Positions 7,891 through 16,835 of a stretch of 64,000 bases of DNA are shown here, in pieces (positions within the stretch are counted from its first letter, which is position 1; every line of letters starts with the position of its first letter). The stretch is from Streptomyces cinnabarinus (GTDB lineage Bacteria; Actinomycetota; Actinomycetes; Streptomycetales; Streptomycetaceae): contig NZ_CP114413.1 in NCBI RefSeq assembly GCF_027270315.1, forward strand, positions 7,006,001 through 7,070,000. The letters run 5' to 3'. The notes beneath the pieces are model-generated. The model was not told the DNA's origin, searched no databases, and worked only from the letters and a program-made list of their open reading frames with translations. Both the position numbers and the translations under genes were made by a program.

Positions 7891-9531
7891 TCATACGGGT
7901 CCGAGAGCACGAGCCCGATCGACCACGGCACCGAGCGCAAGGGTCGGCGGCAGCGTCCCGAAGGCCGCGCCCGAGTCCCCGCCCAGCCGCGACGCGCAGA
8001 ACGCGTCGGCGACCTCCGATGGCGCGAACCGCACGAGCAGCGACCCCTGGAGCACCAGCGCGAGCCGCTCGGTCAGCCGCCGGGCCCGTCCCTCGACGCC
8101 CTCCAGGTCGGCGAGTTCGGTCAGCAGACCCTTGATCGCGCCGTCCAGCCGGTGATCGGCACCGCGTGCCCGGCCGATCTCCTGGAGACAGGCGTTCAGC
8201 GACTCCGGCTCCCGGCGCAGCGCCCGCAGCACATCCAGGGCCTGCACATTTCCCGCGCCCTCCCACACCGAGTTCAGCGGTGACTCCCGGACCAGCCGCG
8301 GCAGTCCGGACTCCTCGACATAGCCGTTGCCGCCCAGGCACTCGGCCGCCTCCACCGTCACCGGCGTGCAGCGTTTGGTCACCCAGTACTTGGCGGCCGG
8401 CACCGCGATCCGCAGCAGCGCCCGCTCCTGCTCGCCCCCGTCGTCGTAGGCCGCCGCGAGCCGCAGCCCGAGCGTGGTCGCCGCCTCGGACTCCAGGGCC
8501 AGATCGGCCAGGACATTGCGCATCAGCGGCTTGTCGACGAGCCTGCCGCCGAAGGCCACGCGGTGGTCGCAGTGGTGGATCGCCTGGGCCACGGCCTGCC
8601 GCATCAGGCCCGCCGACCCGAGCACACAGTCCAGCCGGGTCGCCGCCACCATCCCGATGATGGTGCGCACCCCGCGCCCCTCCTCGCCCACCCGGCGGGC
8701 CCAGGTCCCGTCGAACTCGACCTCCGCGGAGGCGTTGGACCGGTTGCCGAGCTTGTCCTTGAGCCGCTGGAGCCGGAAGGTGTTGCGGGTGGCGTCCTCC
8801 AGAACTCGCGGGACCAGGAAGCAGGTCAGGCCCCCCGGCGCCTGCGCGAGCACCAGGAACCCGTCGGACATCGGCGCGGAGCAGAACCACTTGTGCCCGG
8901 TCAGCTCGTAGGACTCGCCGTCCGGCAGCGGGCGCGCGGCCGTGGTGCCCGCCCGTACGTCACTGCCGCCCTGCTTCTCCGTCATCGCCATCCCGAACAG
9001 CGCCCCGGCCTTCAGCCGGGCCGGCCGCAGCTCGCGCTCGTAGAGCGTGGACGTCAGCCGCGGCTCCCACTCGGCGGCCAGGTCCGGGTCGGTGCGCAGC
9101 GCGGGCACCGCGGCGTGCGTCATCGACAGCGGACAGCCGCTGCCCGCCTCGACCTGCGTCCACACCAGGAACCCGGCCGCCCGCCGGACATGCCCGCCCG
9201 GCCGGTTCCAGGCCGACGTCAGCCCCGCCGCCACGCCCTTGCCGAGCAGCCGGTGCCACGCCGGATGGAAGTCGACCTCGTCGACGCGGTTGCCGTAGCG
9301 GTCGTGGGTGCGCAGCCGCGGCGGGTTCTCATCGGCCTGCGCCGCCCACTGCTGGAGCTGCGCCGAACCGGCCGACCGGCCGAGCCCCGACAGGTCCTCG
9401 TTCACCTCGTCGAGCAGCTCCGGGGCGAGATGTCGCTCGACGGCCTCGGTGAGCGCCCGGTCCGTGGTGTAGACGTCGTACCCGACCAGGGGCGGGGGCT
9501 GGTTCGTCACGGTGTGGGTGGTGCCGTCCAT
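7891..9531 (-). CDS. AidB-like acyl-CoA dehydrogenase family protein
   Basis: A 546-residue flavoprotein closely matching E. coli AidB in order and wording of motifs: MTEKQGGSDVRAGT, GHKWFCSAPMSDGFLVLAQ, RLKDKLGNRSNASAEVEFDG, and near the C-terminus ECLGGNGYVEESGLPRL and NSVWEGAGNV. AidB binds FAD and DNA and is induced in the adaptive response to alkylation damage; its true enzymatic substrate is unsettled (known of the family). ATG at 9531 is the first in-frame start and gives a full-length protein. It is divergent from the YihY gene, with 98 bp between the start codons. No Ada or AlkB gene is visible nearby. Confidence 0.92.
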   Translation of the reverse strand: MDGTTHTVTNQPPPLVGYDVYTTDRALTEAVERHLAPELLDEVNEDLSGLGRSAGSAQLQQWAAQADENPPRLRTHDRYGNRVDEVDFHPAWHRLLGKGVAAGLTSAWNRPGGHVRRAAGFLVWTQVEAGSGCPLSMTHAAVPALRTDPDLAAEWEPRLTSTLYERELRPARLKAGALFGMAMTEKQGGSDVRAGTTAARPLPDGESYELTGHKWFCSAPMSDGFLVLAQAPGGLTCFLVPRVLEDATRNTFRLQRLKDKLGNRSNASAEVEFDGTWARRVGEEGRGVRTIIGMVAATRLDCVLGSAGLMRQAVAQAIHHCDHRVAFGGRLVDKPLMRNVLADLALESEAATTLGLRLAAAYDDGGEQERALLRIAVPAAKYWVTKRCTPVTVEAAECLGGNGYVEESGLPRLVRESPLNSVWEGAGNVQALDVLRALRREPESLNACLQEIGRARGADHRLDGAIKGLLTELADLEGVEGRARRLTERLALVLQGSLLVRFAPSEVADAFCASRLGGDSGAAFGTLPPTLALGAVVDRARALGPV

Positions 9532-9617
9532 GGTGTGAACCTACCGTTCCGTATCGGACCGGTCATCTCACCGACGCGGCGGTCCCGGGGCGGGACGGGA
9601 CAAGCCCTGATGGCGGA

Positions 9618-9623
9618 TACCGT
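9618..9623 (+). promoter_or_regulatory. -10-like hexamer of a leaderless YihY transcript
   Basis: TACCGT is followed by taggtc and then the GTG start codon at 9630. No ribosome binding site is present. The 6-nt distance places the transcription start at or next to the GTG, as in leaderless mRNAs. Confidence 0.5.
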
Positions 9624-9629
9624 TAGGTC

Positions 9630-10778
9630 GTGCAGCCAGCAAGTGAATCCCCCCAGCGGCCGTCCGGCCGACTCCACCGGGCACGTGCCCTCTACCGGGA
9701 CGTCTCCAAGCGCAGGACCGCCTGGCTGTTGCTCAAGGACACGGTCAACTCGTGCATCGAGTACCGGATCCTCGGTCTCGCCGCGGAGGCGGCCTTCTTC
9801 ACGCTGCTGTCCGTCCCCCCGCTGCTGCTGAGCATGATCGGACTGCTCGGCTACGTCGACGACTGGACCGGCACGGACACCATCACCAGCCTGGAGGCCA
9901 ACCTCATCGAGGCGTCCAGCACGGTCCTGTCCGACAAGGGCGTACGGCAGATCGCTCAGCCGATCCTCGACGACGTGATGAAGGGCGGCCGCCCCGACGT
10001 CATCTCCATCGGCTTCCTGTTCGCGCTGTGGTCGGGCTCCCGCGCGGTGAACGTCTTCATAGACACCATCACCGTCATGTACGGCCTCGACGGCGTCCGC
10101 GGCATCGTCAAGACCCGGCTGGTCGCCTTCGTGCTGTTCCTGGTCGCCCTGGTGATCGGCTCGATCGCGCTGCCGCTGATGGTGGCGGGCCCGGACGCGG
10201 TCCTCAACATCCTGCCGTGGTCGGAGACCCTCGTCCAAGTGCTGTACTGGCCGGTGGTCATCCTGCTGTCCGTCGCCTTCCTCACCACGCTGTACCACGT
10301 CTCCGTGCCCGTCCGCTCTCCGTGGATCGAGGACGTCCCCGGCGCACTGGTCGCCCTCGGCATGTGGGTCCTCGGCAGTTTCCTGCTGCGGATCTACCTC
10401 ACCAACACCGTCGAGGGCGCCACGATCTACGGCTCGCTCGCCGCCGCGGTCGCCGTCCTGCTGTGGATCGGTGTCTCCGCGTTCGCGGTGCTCGTCGGGG
10501 CCGCGGTCAACGCGGCGATCGACCGGGTCTGGCCGGCCGCCGCCACGGCCGCCGCCCGCGACGCCAACGAGCGGCTGCGGCAGGCCCAGGTCGCCGAGTA
10601 CGTGGCCCGCGCCGCCGCCTACCGCGAGGCCGCCGCCCAGGAGGACCCGGACGACCCCGACATGCCCTCGGAGTTCCCCGAGCGCTGGTCCCGCTTCCTG
10701 CCCCACGAGGACGTGACCTCCCGGCTGCGCACCCACGTCAGGAGCACCCACCCCCCGCACAAGCCGGACGGCCCCTGA
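9630..10778 (+). CDS. YihY/virulence factor BrkB family membrane protein
   Basis: A 382-residue inner-membrane protein with about six hydrophobic segments between residues 45 and 300. The family pattern is visible: EAAFFTLLSVPPLLLSMIGLLGY, then IGFLFALWSGSRAVNVFIDTITVMYGLDGVRG, and a C-terminal transmembrane stretch followed by a charged cytoplasmic tail. The family was once called RNase BN in error; its role (transport or envelope function) is still unclear. The GTG start has no Shine-Dalgarno sequence and appears leaderless. The gene stands alone, converging on the NmrA-like gene with a 3-bp gap. Confidence 0.9.
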   Translation: MQPASESPQRPSGRLHRARALYRDVSKRRTAWLLLKDTVNSCIEYRILGLAAEAAFFTLLSVPPLLLSMIGLLGYVDDWTGTDTITSLEANLIEASSTVLSDKGVRQIAQPILDDVMKGGRPDVISIGFLFALWSGSRAVNVFIDTITVMYGLDGVRGIVKTRLVAFVLFLVALVIGSIALPLMVAGPDAVLNILPWSETLVQVLYWPVVILLSVAFLTTLYHVSVPVRSPWIEDVPGALVALGMWVLGSFLLRIYLTNTVEGATIYGSLAAAVAVLLWIGVSAFAVLVGAAVNAAIDRVWPAAATAAARDANERLRQAQVAEYVARAAAYREAAAQEDPDDPDMPSEFPERWSRFLPHEDVTSRLRTHVRSTHPPHKPDGP

Positions 10779-10781
10779 CCG

Positions 10782-11636
10782 TCACGCCTTCCAGGCGCCC
10801 GCCGCCGAGGCCTCCCGGGCGAAGTCCGCGAAGTCGCGGGGCGCCCGGCCCAGGACGTCCTGGACGGTGTCCGTCAGATGCGCGTTGCGGCCGTCGAGGA
10901 GGGTCTCGAAGACCTCGATCAGGAGGTCCGCCTCCTCCCGCGGGACGCCGAACCCGGTCAGGGCCTCGCCGTACGCCGGTGCCGGCACCGGCGTGTAGGT
11001 CAGCTCGGCGCCCGTGGCCGCCGCCACCTCCGCGACCGCCCGGCGGAAGGAGAGCAGGCGCGGGCCGGTGAGTTCGAGGGTCTGCCCCGCATAGCGGTCC
11101 CCGGACGTCAGCACGGCCGTCACCACGTCCGCGATGTCCCGTACGTCGAGGAACGGCTCCTCGACCTCGCCCGCCGGGAAGACCAGCTCCCCGCCCTCGC
11201 GCAGCCCGTCCGCGAGCGGGCCCTCGCTGAAGTTCTGGGCGAACCACGCGGCCCGTACGACCGTCCAGTCCGCGCCCGACGACCTCAGCGCCTCCTCGGT
11301 CGGCAGCGCCTGGTCCTCGCCGCGCGCCGACAGCAGCACCAGCCGCCGTACGCCCAGCCCGACCGCCTCCCGGGCCAGCGCCCCGACGCCCTCGGCGGCC
11401 GCCGGGCTGCCCACGTCGGACGGGTACATCAGATAGGCGGCGTCGGCGCCGCGCAGGGCCTCCGCCCAGGTCGTCGGGTCCTCCCAGTCGAAGCCCCGGG
11501 ACCGTGTCGCCTCCCGTACGTCGAGACCGGCCGCTCCGAGGGACTGGGCCACCCGGCTGCCGGTACGGCCCGAGGCGCCGGTCACCATCACGGTCGTGTT
11601 CTGTGTGTTCGTCGCGTTCTGCGTGTTCGTCGTCAT
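10782..11636 (-). CDS. NmrA-like NAD(P)-binding oxidoreductase
   Basis: A 284-residue Rossmann-fold protein of the atypical short-chain dehydrogenase/NmrA group. The dinucleotide motif VTGASGRTGSRVAQSL begins near residue 18, followed by AAYLMYP, VRRLVLLSARG, DWTVVRAAWFAQNF and DVRDIADVV, the usual order for NmrA/QOR2-like proteins. The catalytic Tyr-x3-Lys is absent, as in regulatory NmrA relatives. The ATG at 11636 is preferred to an upstream TTG. Codons 3-14 are an 18-nt tandem repeat encoding TNTQN(A/T). It is transcribed divergently from an AraC regulator, a very common pairing. Confidence 0.87.
   Translation of the reverse strand: MTTNTQNATNTQNTTVMVTGASGRTGSRVAQSLGAAGLDVREATRSRGFDWEDPTTWAEALRGADAAYLMYPSDVGSPAAAEGVGALAREAVGLGVRRLVLLSARGEDQALPTEEALRSSGADWTVVRAAWFAQNFSEGPLADGLREGGELVFPAGEVEEPFLDVRDIADVVTAVLTSGDRYAGQTLELTGPRLLSFRRAVAEVAAATGAELTYTPVPAPAYGEALTGFGVPREEADLLIEVFETLLDGRNAHLTDTVQDVLGRAPRDFADFAREASAAGAWKA
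11595..11630 (-). repeat. 18-bp tandem repeat inside the NmrA-like gene N-terminus
   Basis: Two adjacent six-codon units (ACGAACACGCAGAACGCG and ACGAACACACAGAACACG) differ at two positions and encode TNTQNA and TNTQNT. They lengthen an otherwise unstructured N-terminus ahead of the Rossmann fold. Confidence 0.7.
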
Positions 11637-11716
11637 GCGTCCAGTCAACGGCCGCGGGCGTCAACAGCCCATCGCCGAACGGCTCATTCCCATGCGCGCG
11701 CGTCTACGCTGGCGCC

Positions 11717-12652
11717 ATGGACGCCCTTGCAGGTCTTCTTGACGGACCACGCGCGCGTGGCGCCTTCATGATCCGCGCGTGCTTCGAGCCGCCCTGGGCC
11801 GTGCGGATCGAGGACCGCGCCCCGCTGACCGTCATGCTCATGGTGCGCGGCGAGGCATGGATCACGCCGGACACGGGGGAGCGGGTGCGGCTCGGCCCCG
11901 GCGACCTCGCCATCGCCCGTGGCCCCGACCCGTACACCTGCGCCGACGACCCTGCCACGGCCCCGCAGGCCGTGATCCTGCCGGGCGGCGAGTGCTCCTA
12001 CCCCGACGGCCGCCCCCTCAACGGCTCCATGGACCTCGGGGTGCGCACCTGGGGTGACCGGCTCGACGGCTCGGCGGTGATGCTGATCGGCACCTATCTG
12101 TGGCAGGGCGAGGTCAGCGGACGGCTGCTGGACGCCCTGCCGCCGCTGCTCTCGCTCCCCGCGGACGTGTGGGACTGCCCGCTCACGCCGTATCTGATGG
12201 AGGAGATCGTCCGCGACGAACCCGGTCAGGAGGTGGTCCTGGACCGGCTGCTCGACCTGCTGGTCATCGCCGCGCTGCGGGCCTGGTTCTCCCGGCCCGA
12301 GGCGGCGGCGCCGGCCTGGTACAAGGCGATGGCGGACCCGGTGGTCGGGCGGGTGCTGCGGCTGGTGCAGGACGATCCGGCGCATCCCTGGACGGTGGCG
12401 TCGCTGGCGGCCAAGGCGGGGGTGTCCCGGGCCGCGCTCGCCCGCCGGTTCACCGAACTGGTCGGCGAACCGCCGATGACCTACCTCACCGGCTGGCGGC
12501 TGGCCCTGGCCGCGGACGCGCTGCGGGACACCGGTGACACCCTCGACGCGATCGCCCGACGGGTCGGCTACGGCGGCGCGTTCGCGCTGTCCAGCGCCTT
12601 CAAGCGGGTGTACGGGGTGAGCCCGCAGGACCATCGGGCGCGGGGGGCGTAG
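11717..12652 (+). CDS. AraC family regulator with N-terminal cupin
   Basis: A 311-residue regulator. Residues about 15-185 form a cupin ligand-binding domain of the Cupin_6/AraC_binding_2 type (LTVMLMVRGEAWITPDTGERVRLGPGDLAIARGPDPYT). Residues about 215-311 form the double HTH domain (SLAAKAGVSRAALARRFTELVGEPPMTYLTGWRL, then IARRVGYGGAFALSSAFKRVYGVSPQDHR). ATG at 11717 is preceded 6 nt upstream by TACGCT and lacks a Shine-Dalgarno sequence, so it is probably leaderless. It faces away from the NmrA-like gene and is likely to regulate it. The second AraC gene follows after 2 bp. Confidence 0.93.
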   Translation: MDALAGLLDGPRARGAFMIRACFEPPWAVRIEDRAPLTVMLMVRGEAWITPDTGERVRLGPGDLAIARGPDPYTCADDPATAPQAVILPGGECSYPDGRPLNGSMDLGVRTWGDRLDGSAVMLIGTYLWQGEVSGRLLDALPPLLSLPADVWDCPLTPYLMEEIVRDEPGQEVVLDRLLDLLVIAALRAWFSRPEAAAPAWYKAMADPVVGRVLRLVQDDPAHPWTVASLAAKAGVSRAALARRFTELVGEPPMTYLTGWRLALAADALRDTGDTLDAIARRVGYGGAFALSSAFKRVYGVSPQDHRARGA

Positions 12653-12654
12653 CC

Positions 12655-13332
12655 ATGTACCGGGAACGGCCGGCCCGGCTGTCCGGCGCCGTCGTGTGGG
12701 CCAGCACCCCGACCGGGGGCGGCGGTCGGGTCCTGCCCGACGGCTGCATGGACCTGCTCTGGCACGAGGGCCGGCTGATGGTCGCCGGGGCCGACACCCG
12801 GGCCCACCTCACCGAGGAGGACGGCGGTGCCTGGTACGGCCTGCGCTTCCGCCCCGGCGGCGCGCCCGCCTTCCTGGGCGTGCCCGCGCACGAACTGCGC
12901 GACCGGCGCGTGGACCTCGCCGATCTCTGGCCCGCCGCCGAGGTGCGCTGGCTCAACGACCGCATCGCGGGCGCCGCCGACCTCCCGACCGCGCTCGAAG
13001 AGCTGGTCCTGGAGCGCGCCGAGGCACCCGAGCCACTGCTGCGACGCCTCGTGGCGGCCCTGGACGCCGGCCGGCCCGTCGCCGCGACCGCCGACGAACT
13101 CGGGGTCGGCGCACGCCAGTTGCACCGGCGGGCCCTGGACGCCTTCGGCTACGGACCGAAGACGCTGGCCCGCATCCTGCGCTTCGGGCGGGCGCTCGAA
13201 CTGGCCCGCGCCGAGGTGCCGTTCGCCGAGGCGGCGGCCCGCACCGGGTTCGCCGACCAGGCGCATCTGGCCCGGGACGTCAAGGAGTTGGCGGGGGTGC
13301 CGCTCGGGGTGCTACTCGGCCGCGGGCCCTAG
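12655..13332 (+). CDS. AraC-type helix-turn-helix regulator
   Basis: A 225-residue protein with an N-terminal sensory domain of the DUF6597 type (GGGGRVLPDGCMDLLWHEGRLMVAGADTRAH) and a C-terminal AraC HTH (VAATADELGVGARQLHRRALDAFGYGPKTLARILRFGRAL...AAARTGFADQAHLARDVKELAG). It starts 2 bp after the first AraC gene, so the two are one transcript. The target is unknown. Its last 21 bp overlap the 3' end of the convergent VOC gene. Confidence 0.9.
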   Translation: MYRERPARLSGAVVWASTPTGGGGRVLPDGCMDLLWHEGRLMVAGADTRAHLTEEDGGAWYGLRFRPGGAPAFLGVPAHELRDRRVDLADLWPAAEVRWLNDRIAGAADLPTALEELVLERAEAPEPLLRRLVAALDAGRPVAATADELGVGARQLHRRALDAFGYGPKTLARILRFGRALELARAEVPFAEAAARTGFADQAHLARDVKELAGVPLGVLLGRGP

Positions 13333-13713
13333 CGGCGCGAACAGGTCGACACCGTGGCCGTCCGGGTCGTGCACAACCGCGTACCGCTGGCCCCAGAACG
13401 CGTCCCATGGCTTGTGCTCGCCGTGGTAGCCGGCGCCGACGAGTTCCTCGTAGACGGTGTCCACCTCGGCCGGGTCGTCGCACCGCAGGGCCAGCGAGTG
13501 CCGGGTGCCGGCGGGCGGCTGCCAGTCGGGAGTGAGGGAGCGGACAATCTCCTCGGTGTCCAGCATCAGCCGCAGCCCGCCGGGCAGCGGAGCCTCGGCG
13601 TGCGGCTCGGACTCGGCACCCTCGGGGAAGGCGAAGCCGAGGCGGCGGTAGAAGGTGACGGCGGCGGCCATGTCGGAGACCACCAGCCCGATGGCGTCGA
13701 TACGTGGAGTCAT
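13312..13713 (-). CDS. VOC family protein (glyoxalase/bleomycin resistance fold)
   Basis: A 133-residue single-domain VOC protein: IDAIGLVVSDMAAAVTFYRRLGF at the start, TEEIVRSL and RHSLALRCDD in the middle, and the closing YAVVHDPDGHGVDLFAPL with the usual metal-site region. The substrate cannot be deduced. ATG at 13713 has TACGGT six bases upstream (leaderless pattern). A longer in-frame reading to MSVSF upstream crosses that promoter-like element and was rejected. The C-terminus overlaps the convergent AraC gene. Confidence 0.88.
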   Translation of the reverse strand: MTPRIDAIGLVVSDMAAAVTFYRRLGFAFPEGAESEPHAEAPLPGGLRLMLDTEEIVRSLTPDWQPPAGTRHSLALRCDDPAEVDTVYEELVGAGYHGEHKPWDAFWGQRYAVVHDPDGHGVDLFAPLGPAAE

Positions 13714-13719
13714 GGGGCC

Positions 13720-13725
13720 ACCGTA
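13720..13725 (-). promoter_or_regulatory. -10-like hexamer of the VOC gene
   Basis: On the minus strand TACGGT is followed by ggcccc and then the ATG at 13713, again a leaderless arrangement with no ribosome binding site. Confidence 0.45.
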
Positions 13726-13778
13726 GGCAGCGGCGGCGTGATGGGTCTTGAAGGAAACGGACATGGCGGGGCGTGCGC

Positions 13779-14411
13779 TCAGTGGAAGGTCACGGGTCCG
13801 TTCGGGGTGTCCAGCGTGAACGAGATCCCCACCGGGCCCTCGGTGAGTGCGAGGCCGGTGCCCAGGAGGGACAGCAGCGGCCGGATCCCGTCCGGGTCCG
13901 GGGCGCTCGCGGACATCGACAGCAACGGCACCGTCGGCAGACCCGAGGCCGTGGGGTGCGCCGACCCGCCCCAGTCGATCAGGAACGGCACCAGGCCGGA
14001 CGGATGGGCGGTGGCGCCGTCGGTCAGCCGCCACCGAAGGAGGGTGCCGTCGGGGCGGCGACGGCTCATCGGGCGCGCCGGGCCCGGGTCGTAGCCGTGC
14101 GCGCGGGCCTCGGCGATCGCCGCGTCCAGGTCGGGCGGGCTGATCGCCCAGGTGATCGTGCGGGGGCCGGTCGGACCGTCCGCACCGAAGGGACCCGGGG
14201 CGCCGGGCACCGACTGCTCCGGATCCGGGCCGATGATCTCCAGATAGCTGACGCCGCCCAGACCCACCAGGTGGTTCCGCGTGCCCAGGCCGACATGGGC
14301 ACCGCCGGGGGCGGGTGTCACACCGGTGCGCCGGGTGAAGTCGGCGACCGTCGCGGCCAGGTCGGGAGTGGCGAGGACGAGGTGGTCCAACAGGGCGGGA
14401 ATCGTGTTCAT
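13779..14411 (-). CDS. VOC family protein, glyoxalase-like domain (210 aa)
   Basis: A 210-residue protein with a longer glyoxalase-like fold (Glyoxalase_3 type): LLDHLVLATPDLAATVADFTRRTGV, then HVGLGTRNHLVGLGGVSYLEIIGPDPEQ, and ITWAISPPDLDAAIAEARAHGYDPG. The histidines at the start of each half may bind a metal, but the reaction is unknown. The ATG at 14411 was chosen because homology begins directly after it; an upstream GTG at 14504 would overlap the divergent lipoprotein gene. TAGCCT lies 8 nt before the start. Confidence 0.85.
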   Translation of the reverse strand: MNTIPALLDHLVLATPDLAATVADFTRRTGVTPAPGGAHVGLGTRNHLVGLGGVSYLEIIGPDPEQSVPGAPGPFGADGPTGPRTITWAISPPDLDAAIAEARAHGYDPGPARPMSRRRPDGTLLRWRLTDGATAHPSGLVPFLIDWGGSAHPTASGLPTVPLLSMSASAPDPDGIRPLLSLLGTGLALTEGPVGISFTLDTPNGPVTFH

Positions 14412-14473
14412 CGGCTTCGAGGCTATGCGGATTCCCGGCTCCGATGGAACAGGTGTGCGGCAGGATGAGGGGC

Positions 14474-15064
14474 ATGATCCATCAACGGGGTGTTCTGACC
14501 ACACTGCTCCTCTCCTCCCTCCTGCTCACCGCCTGCGGCTCCGAGAAGTCCGCCGACCCGGCCGCCGACCCGGCCGAACTCGCCTCCCGTGCCTCGGCGT
14601 TGGGCATCGCGCCGGAACACGTCTACGTCACCGAGGCGCCCGGCTTCACCCTCGCCCAGCAGTCCGTGGGCGTGATCGGCGACGACGGCTTCTCCGCCGT
14701 GTACGTCTCCCAGAAGAACGGCGCCCAGCTCCAACTCTCCGTGGACCGGGGCACGATGACCGCCGCCCGCTGCGCCGAGGAGACGAGCACCACCTGCGAA
14801 CGCGACGGCGACGCCTGGCACGGCGGCCAGGAGTACGCCATACCGAAGAAGGGCCATGTGGTCCGGGTCAAGGGCGACGGCATTCCCGAGGGCGTGCTCC
14901 GCGAGGCCGCCCAGGCCGTGCACCGCCCGTCGGAAGCCGAATTGGACGCCCTGCTCCCGGCCACCGGTGCGGGAGGCGGCGCGAGCGGCGGCGGTGTGGA
15001 GCGCGGCGATCTGCCCCCGGACGGTGACGGGGCGCCGGACAACGAGCAGAACGCCACCGGCTGA
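14474..15064 (+). CDS. Secreted lipoprotein of unknown function
   Basis: A 196-residue protein with a short lipoprotein signal (residues 1-20 ending LLLTAC; Cys21 is the predicted lipidated residue). The mature part is a small alpha/beta domain with two cysteines (AARCAEE and TTCERD) that could pair. It ends in an acidic, glycine-rich tail. No family is recognised. Start ATG 14474 is preferred because CAGGAT lies 7 nt upstream (leaderless pattern); ATG 14465, three codons earlier, is a real alternative. It is divergent from the VOC gene. Confidence 0.78.
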   Translation: MIHQRGVLTTLLLSSLLLTACGSEKSADPAADPAELASRASALGIAPEHVYVTEAPGFTLAQQSVGVIGDDGFSAVYVSQKNGAQLQLSVDRGTMTAARCAEETSTTCERDGDAWHGGQEYAIPKKGHVVRVKGDGIPEGVLREAAQAVHRPSEAELDALLPATGAGGGASGGGVERGDLPPDGDGAPDNEQNATG

Positions 15065-15076
15065 ACCGGCCCCGCC

Positions 15077-16093
15077 CTACTCCTCGGCGATCTTGCCGTT
15101 CTCGTCCATCGTCGGATGCAGCCGTATGGGCCCGTACTCGTCATGGTCCGAGGGGCGCGCGGGCTCGGGGCCGTCCGGGCCCATGCGGAGCATCCGCTCC
15201 ACCCGGCACAGCCGGAAGTGGCGGTCCGCCACCGACACCTCGTCGGCGCGGCCGAGCGCCCGGAATTCCTCGGCCGCCTTCGCGTACACGGCCCGCGTCG
15301 CGTCGTCGTAGCGGTACAGCACGGCCCATACCTCGGCCATCCCGTCGTACAGCTGACGCCGGGCCTCGTGCGGGGTCGCCGCGAGCCCGCCGGAGGGCTC
15401 CCAGCCGCCCGGGCCGCGCTCGACCACGCCGAAGGAGACCGGCAGCAGCACGATGTCCGGGTGGGAGTCGACCGCCCGCTCGGAGTCGGCGCGCACCGGG
15501 TCGGGGACGCGGGCGCCGACGTAGGAGAAGTCCCGCAGCCCCAGCCGGGTGGCCCCGGCCATCGGGCCCTCGTCGTGCCCCGGATCCAGGACGAAGCCGA
15601 CGTCGGGGCCGGGCGGGTACCGGCGGGGCCGCTCCCAGCAGGGTGCGGTGGGCTGCGGGTCCGTGGGCCTCGGCGGCTCCAGGTTCGCGCCGTCGCCGCG
15701 CGCGAACTCGTCGGCGCGCACCACCCGGTAGCGGACCCCGCACGCCGCCACCTCGTTCACCGGCTCCTCGTCCAGCAGCGCCACCGCGGCCAGCAGCTCA
15801 CGCCGTACCGCCGGATCGTCGGGGCCGTCCTTCGCCGCGAACCACAGATGGGAGTTGAGGCTGTCCCGGGCCACCTGCGGCATGGGATCCACCACCGGCT
15901 TCAGCAGCCGCCAGCGCTCTCCCGCGGCGGGGTCCAGCACGGCCACTCCGAACACCGGTCCGCGCAGGGCGAGATGGGGATAGCGCAGCGAGGCGTCCAC
16001 CGCGTCGGCCTCCCGCACCCAGGCGGCCGGGTCGTCCCGGCGGATCAGCTCCTCCTGGAGGGCGTCGATGCGTTGCCGCCAGTCATCCGTCAT
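15077..16093 (-). CDS. DUF5954 family protein
   Basis: A 338-residue cytoplasmic protein without signal peptide or transmembrane segments. Its C-terminal wording EYGPIRLHPTMDENGKIAEE and internal LCRVERMLRMGPDGPEPARPSDHD are characteristic of a Streptomyces-restricted family annotated as DUF5954. Function is unknown. ATG at 16093 is preceded by GACAAT at a 6-nt distance. It converges on the lipoprotein gene with a 12-bp gap. Confidence 0.8.
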   Translation of the reverse strand: MTDDWRQRIDALQEELIRRDDPAAWVREADAVDASLRYPHLALRGPVFGVAVLDPAAGERWRLLKPVVDPMPQVARDSLNSHLWFAAKDGPDDPAVRRELLAAVALLDEEPVNEVAACGVRYRVVRADEFARGDGANLEPPRPTDPQPTAPCWERPRRYPPGPDVGFVLDPGHDEGPMAGATRLGLRDFSYVGARVPDPVRADSERAVDSHPDIVLLPVSFGVVERGPGGWEPSGGLAATPHEARRQLYDGMAEVWAVLYRYDDATRAVYAKAAEEFRALGRADEVSVADRHFRLCRVERMLRMGPDGPEPARPSDHDEYGPIRLHPTMDENGKIAEE

Positions 16094-16169
16094 GCACGCA
16101 TTGTCGTGGGGCGCGCGCGGAGCGGAAGACGAACCGACCCAACCATGAGGCCCGTTGGGGCCCAGGGGC

Positions 16170-16175
16170 TAGGCT
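16170..16175 (+). promoter_or_regulatory. -10-like hexamer of the ThuA gene
   Basis: TAGGCT is followed by cgtccg and the ATG at 16182; no ribosome binding site is present, so the transcript is likely leaderless. Confidence 0.5.
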
Positions 16176-16181
16176 CGTCCG

Positions 16182-16832
16182 ATGGGGCCACGGCTGCTCG
16201 TGTACACACGGACGACCGGCTACCGGCACGACTCCATCCCGGCCGCCGTCGACTGTCTGCGCACGCTCGGGGAGTTCGAGGTCGACCACACCGAGGATCC
16301 GGGCGCGCTCGCCGGGCCGCTGGAGGCGTACGGCGCCGTCGTGTTCCTCTCCACCAGCGGTGAGGTGCTGACCCCGGCCGGACGGGAGCGGCTGGCCGGG
16401 TACGTCGAGGCGGGCGGCGGCTTCGTCGGGGTGCACGCGGCGGCCTGCACCGAGTACGAATGGCCTTACTACGGCGAGCTGTTGGGCGCCCGCTTCGCCC
16501 GCCACCCGCGCCTCCAGCCGGGCCGCGCCCTGATCGAGGACCCCGACCACCCGGCGACCCGCCGGCTGCCGTCCGTCTGGGACTGCACGGACGAGTGGTA
16601 CGACTTCACCACCAACCCGCGTGCCACCGTACGGGTGTTGATGCGTGCCGACGAGTCGTCGTACGAGGGCGGCGGCATGGGCGCCGACCACCCCCTGGCC
16701 TGGTGCCGTGAGCAGGGCGCCGGACGCGTCTTCTACACCGCCCTCGGCCACACCGCCGAGTCCTACGCAGACCCCGACTTCCGCGCCCACCTCCGGGGCG
16801 GGATCGGCTGGGCGACGAAGCTCGAACCCTGA
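16182..16832 (+). CDS. ThuA domain-containing protein
   Basis: A 216-residue single ThuA domain. Features are LLVYTRTTGYRHDSIPAAV at the start, VVFLSTSGEVLTPAGRERLAGYVEAGGGFVGVHAAACTEYEWPYYGELLGARF in the middle, and the closing GRVFYTALGHTAESYADPDFRAHLRGGIGWA. ThuA proteins are glutamine-amidotransferase-like folds linked to trehalose or other sugar use (known of the family); the reaction is not established for this type. It converges on the LacI gene with a 3-bp gap. Confidence 0.92.
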   Translation: MGPRLLVYTRTTGYRHDSIPAAVDCLRTLGEFEVDHTEDPGALAGPLEAYGAVVFLSTSGEVLTPAGRERLAGYVEAGGGFVGVHAAACTEYEWPYYGELLGARFARHPRLQPGRALIEDPDHPATRRLPSVWDCTDEWYDFTTNPRATVRVLMRADESSYEGGGMGADHPLAWCREQGAGRVFYTALGHTAESYADPDFRAHLRGGIGWATKLEP

Positions 16833-16835
16833 GAG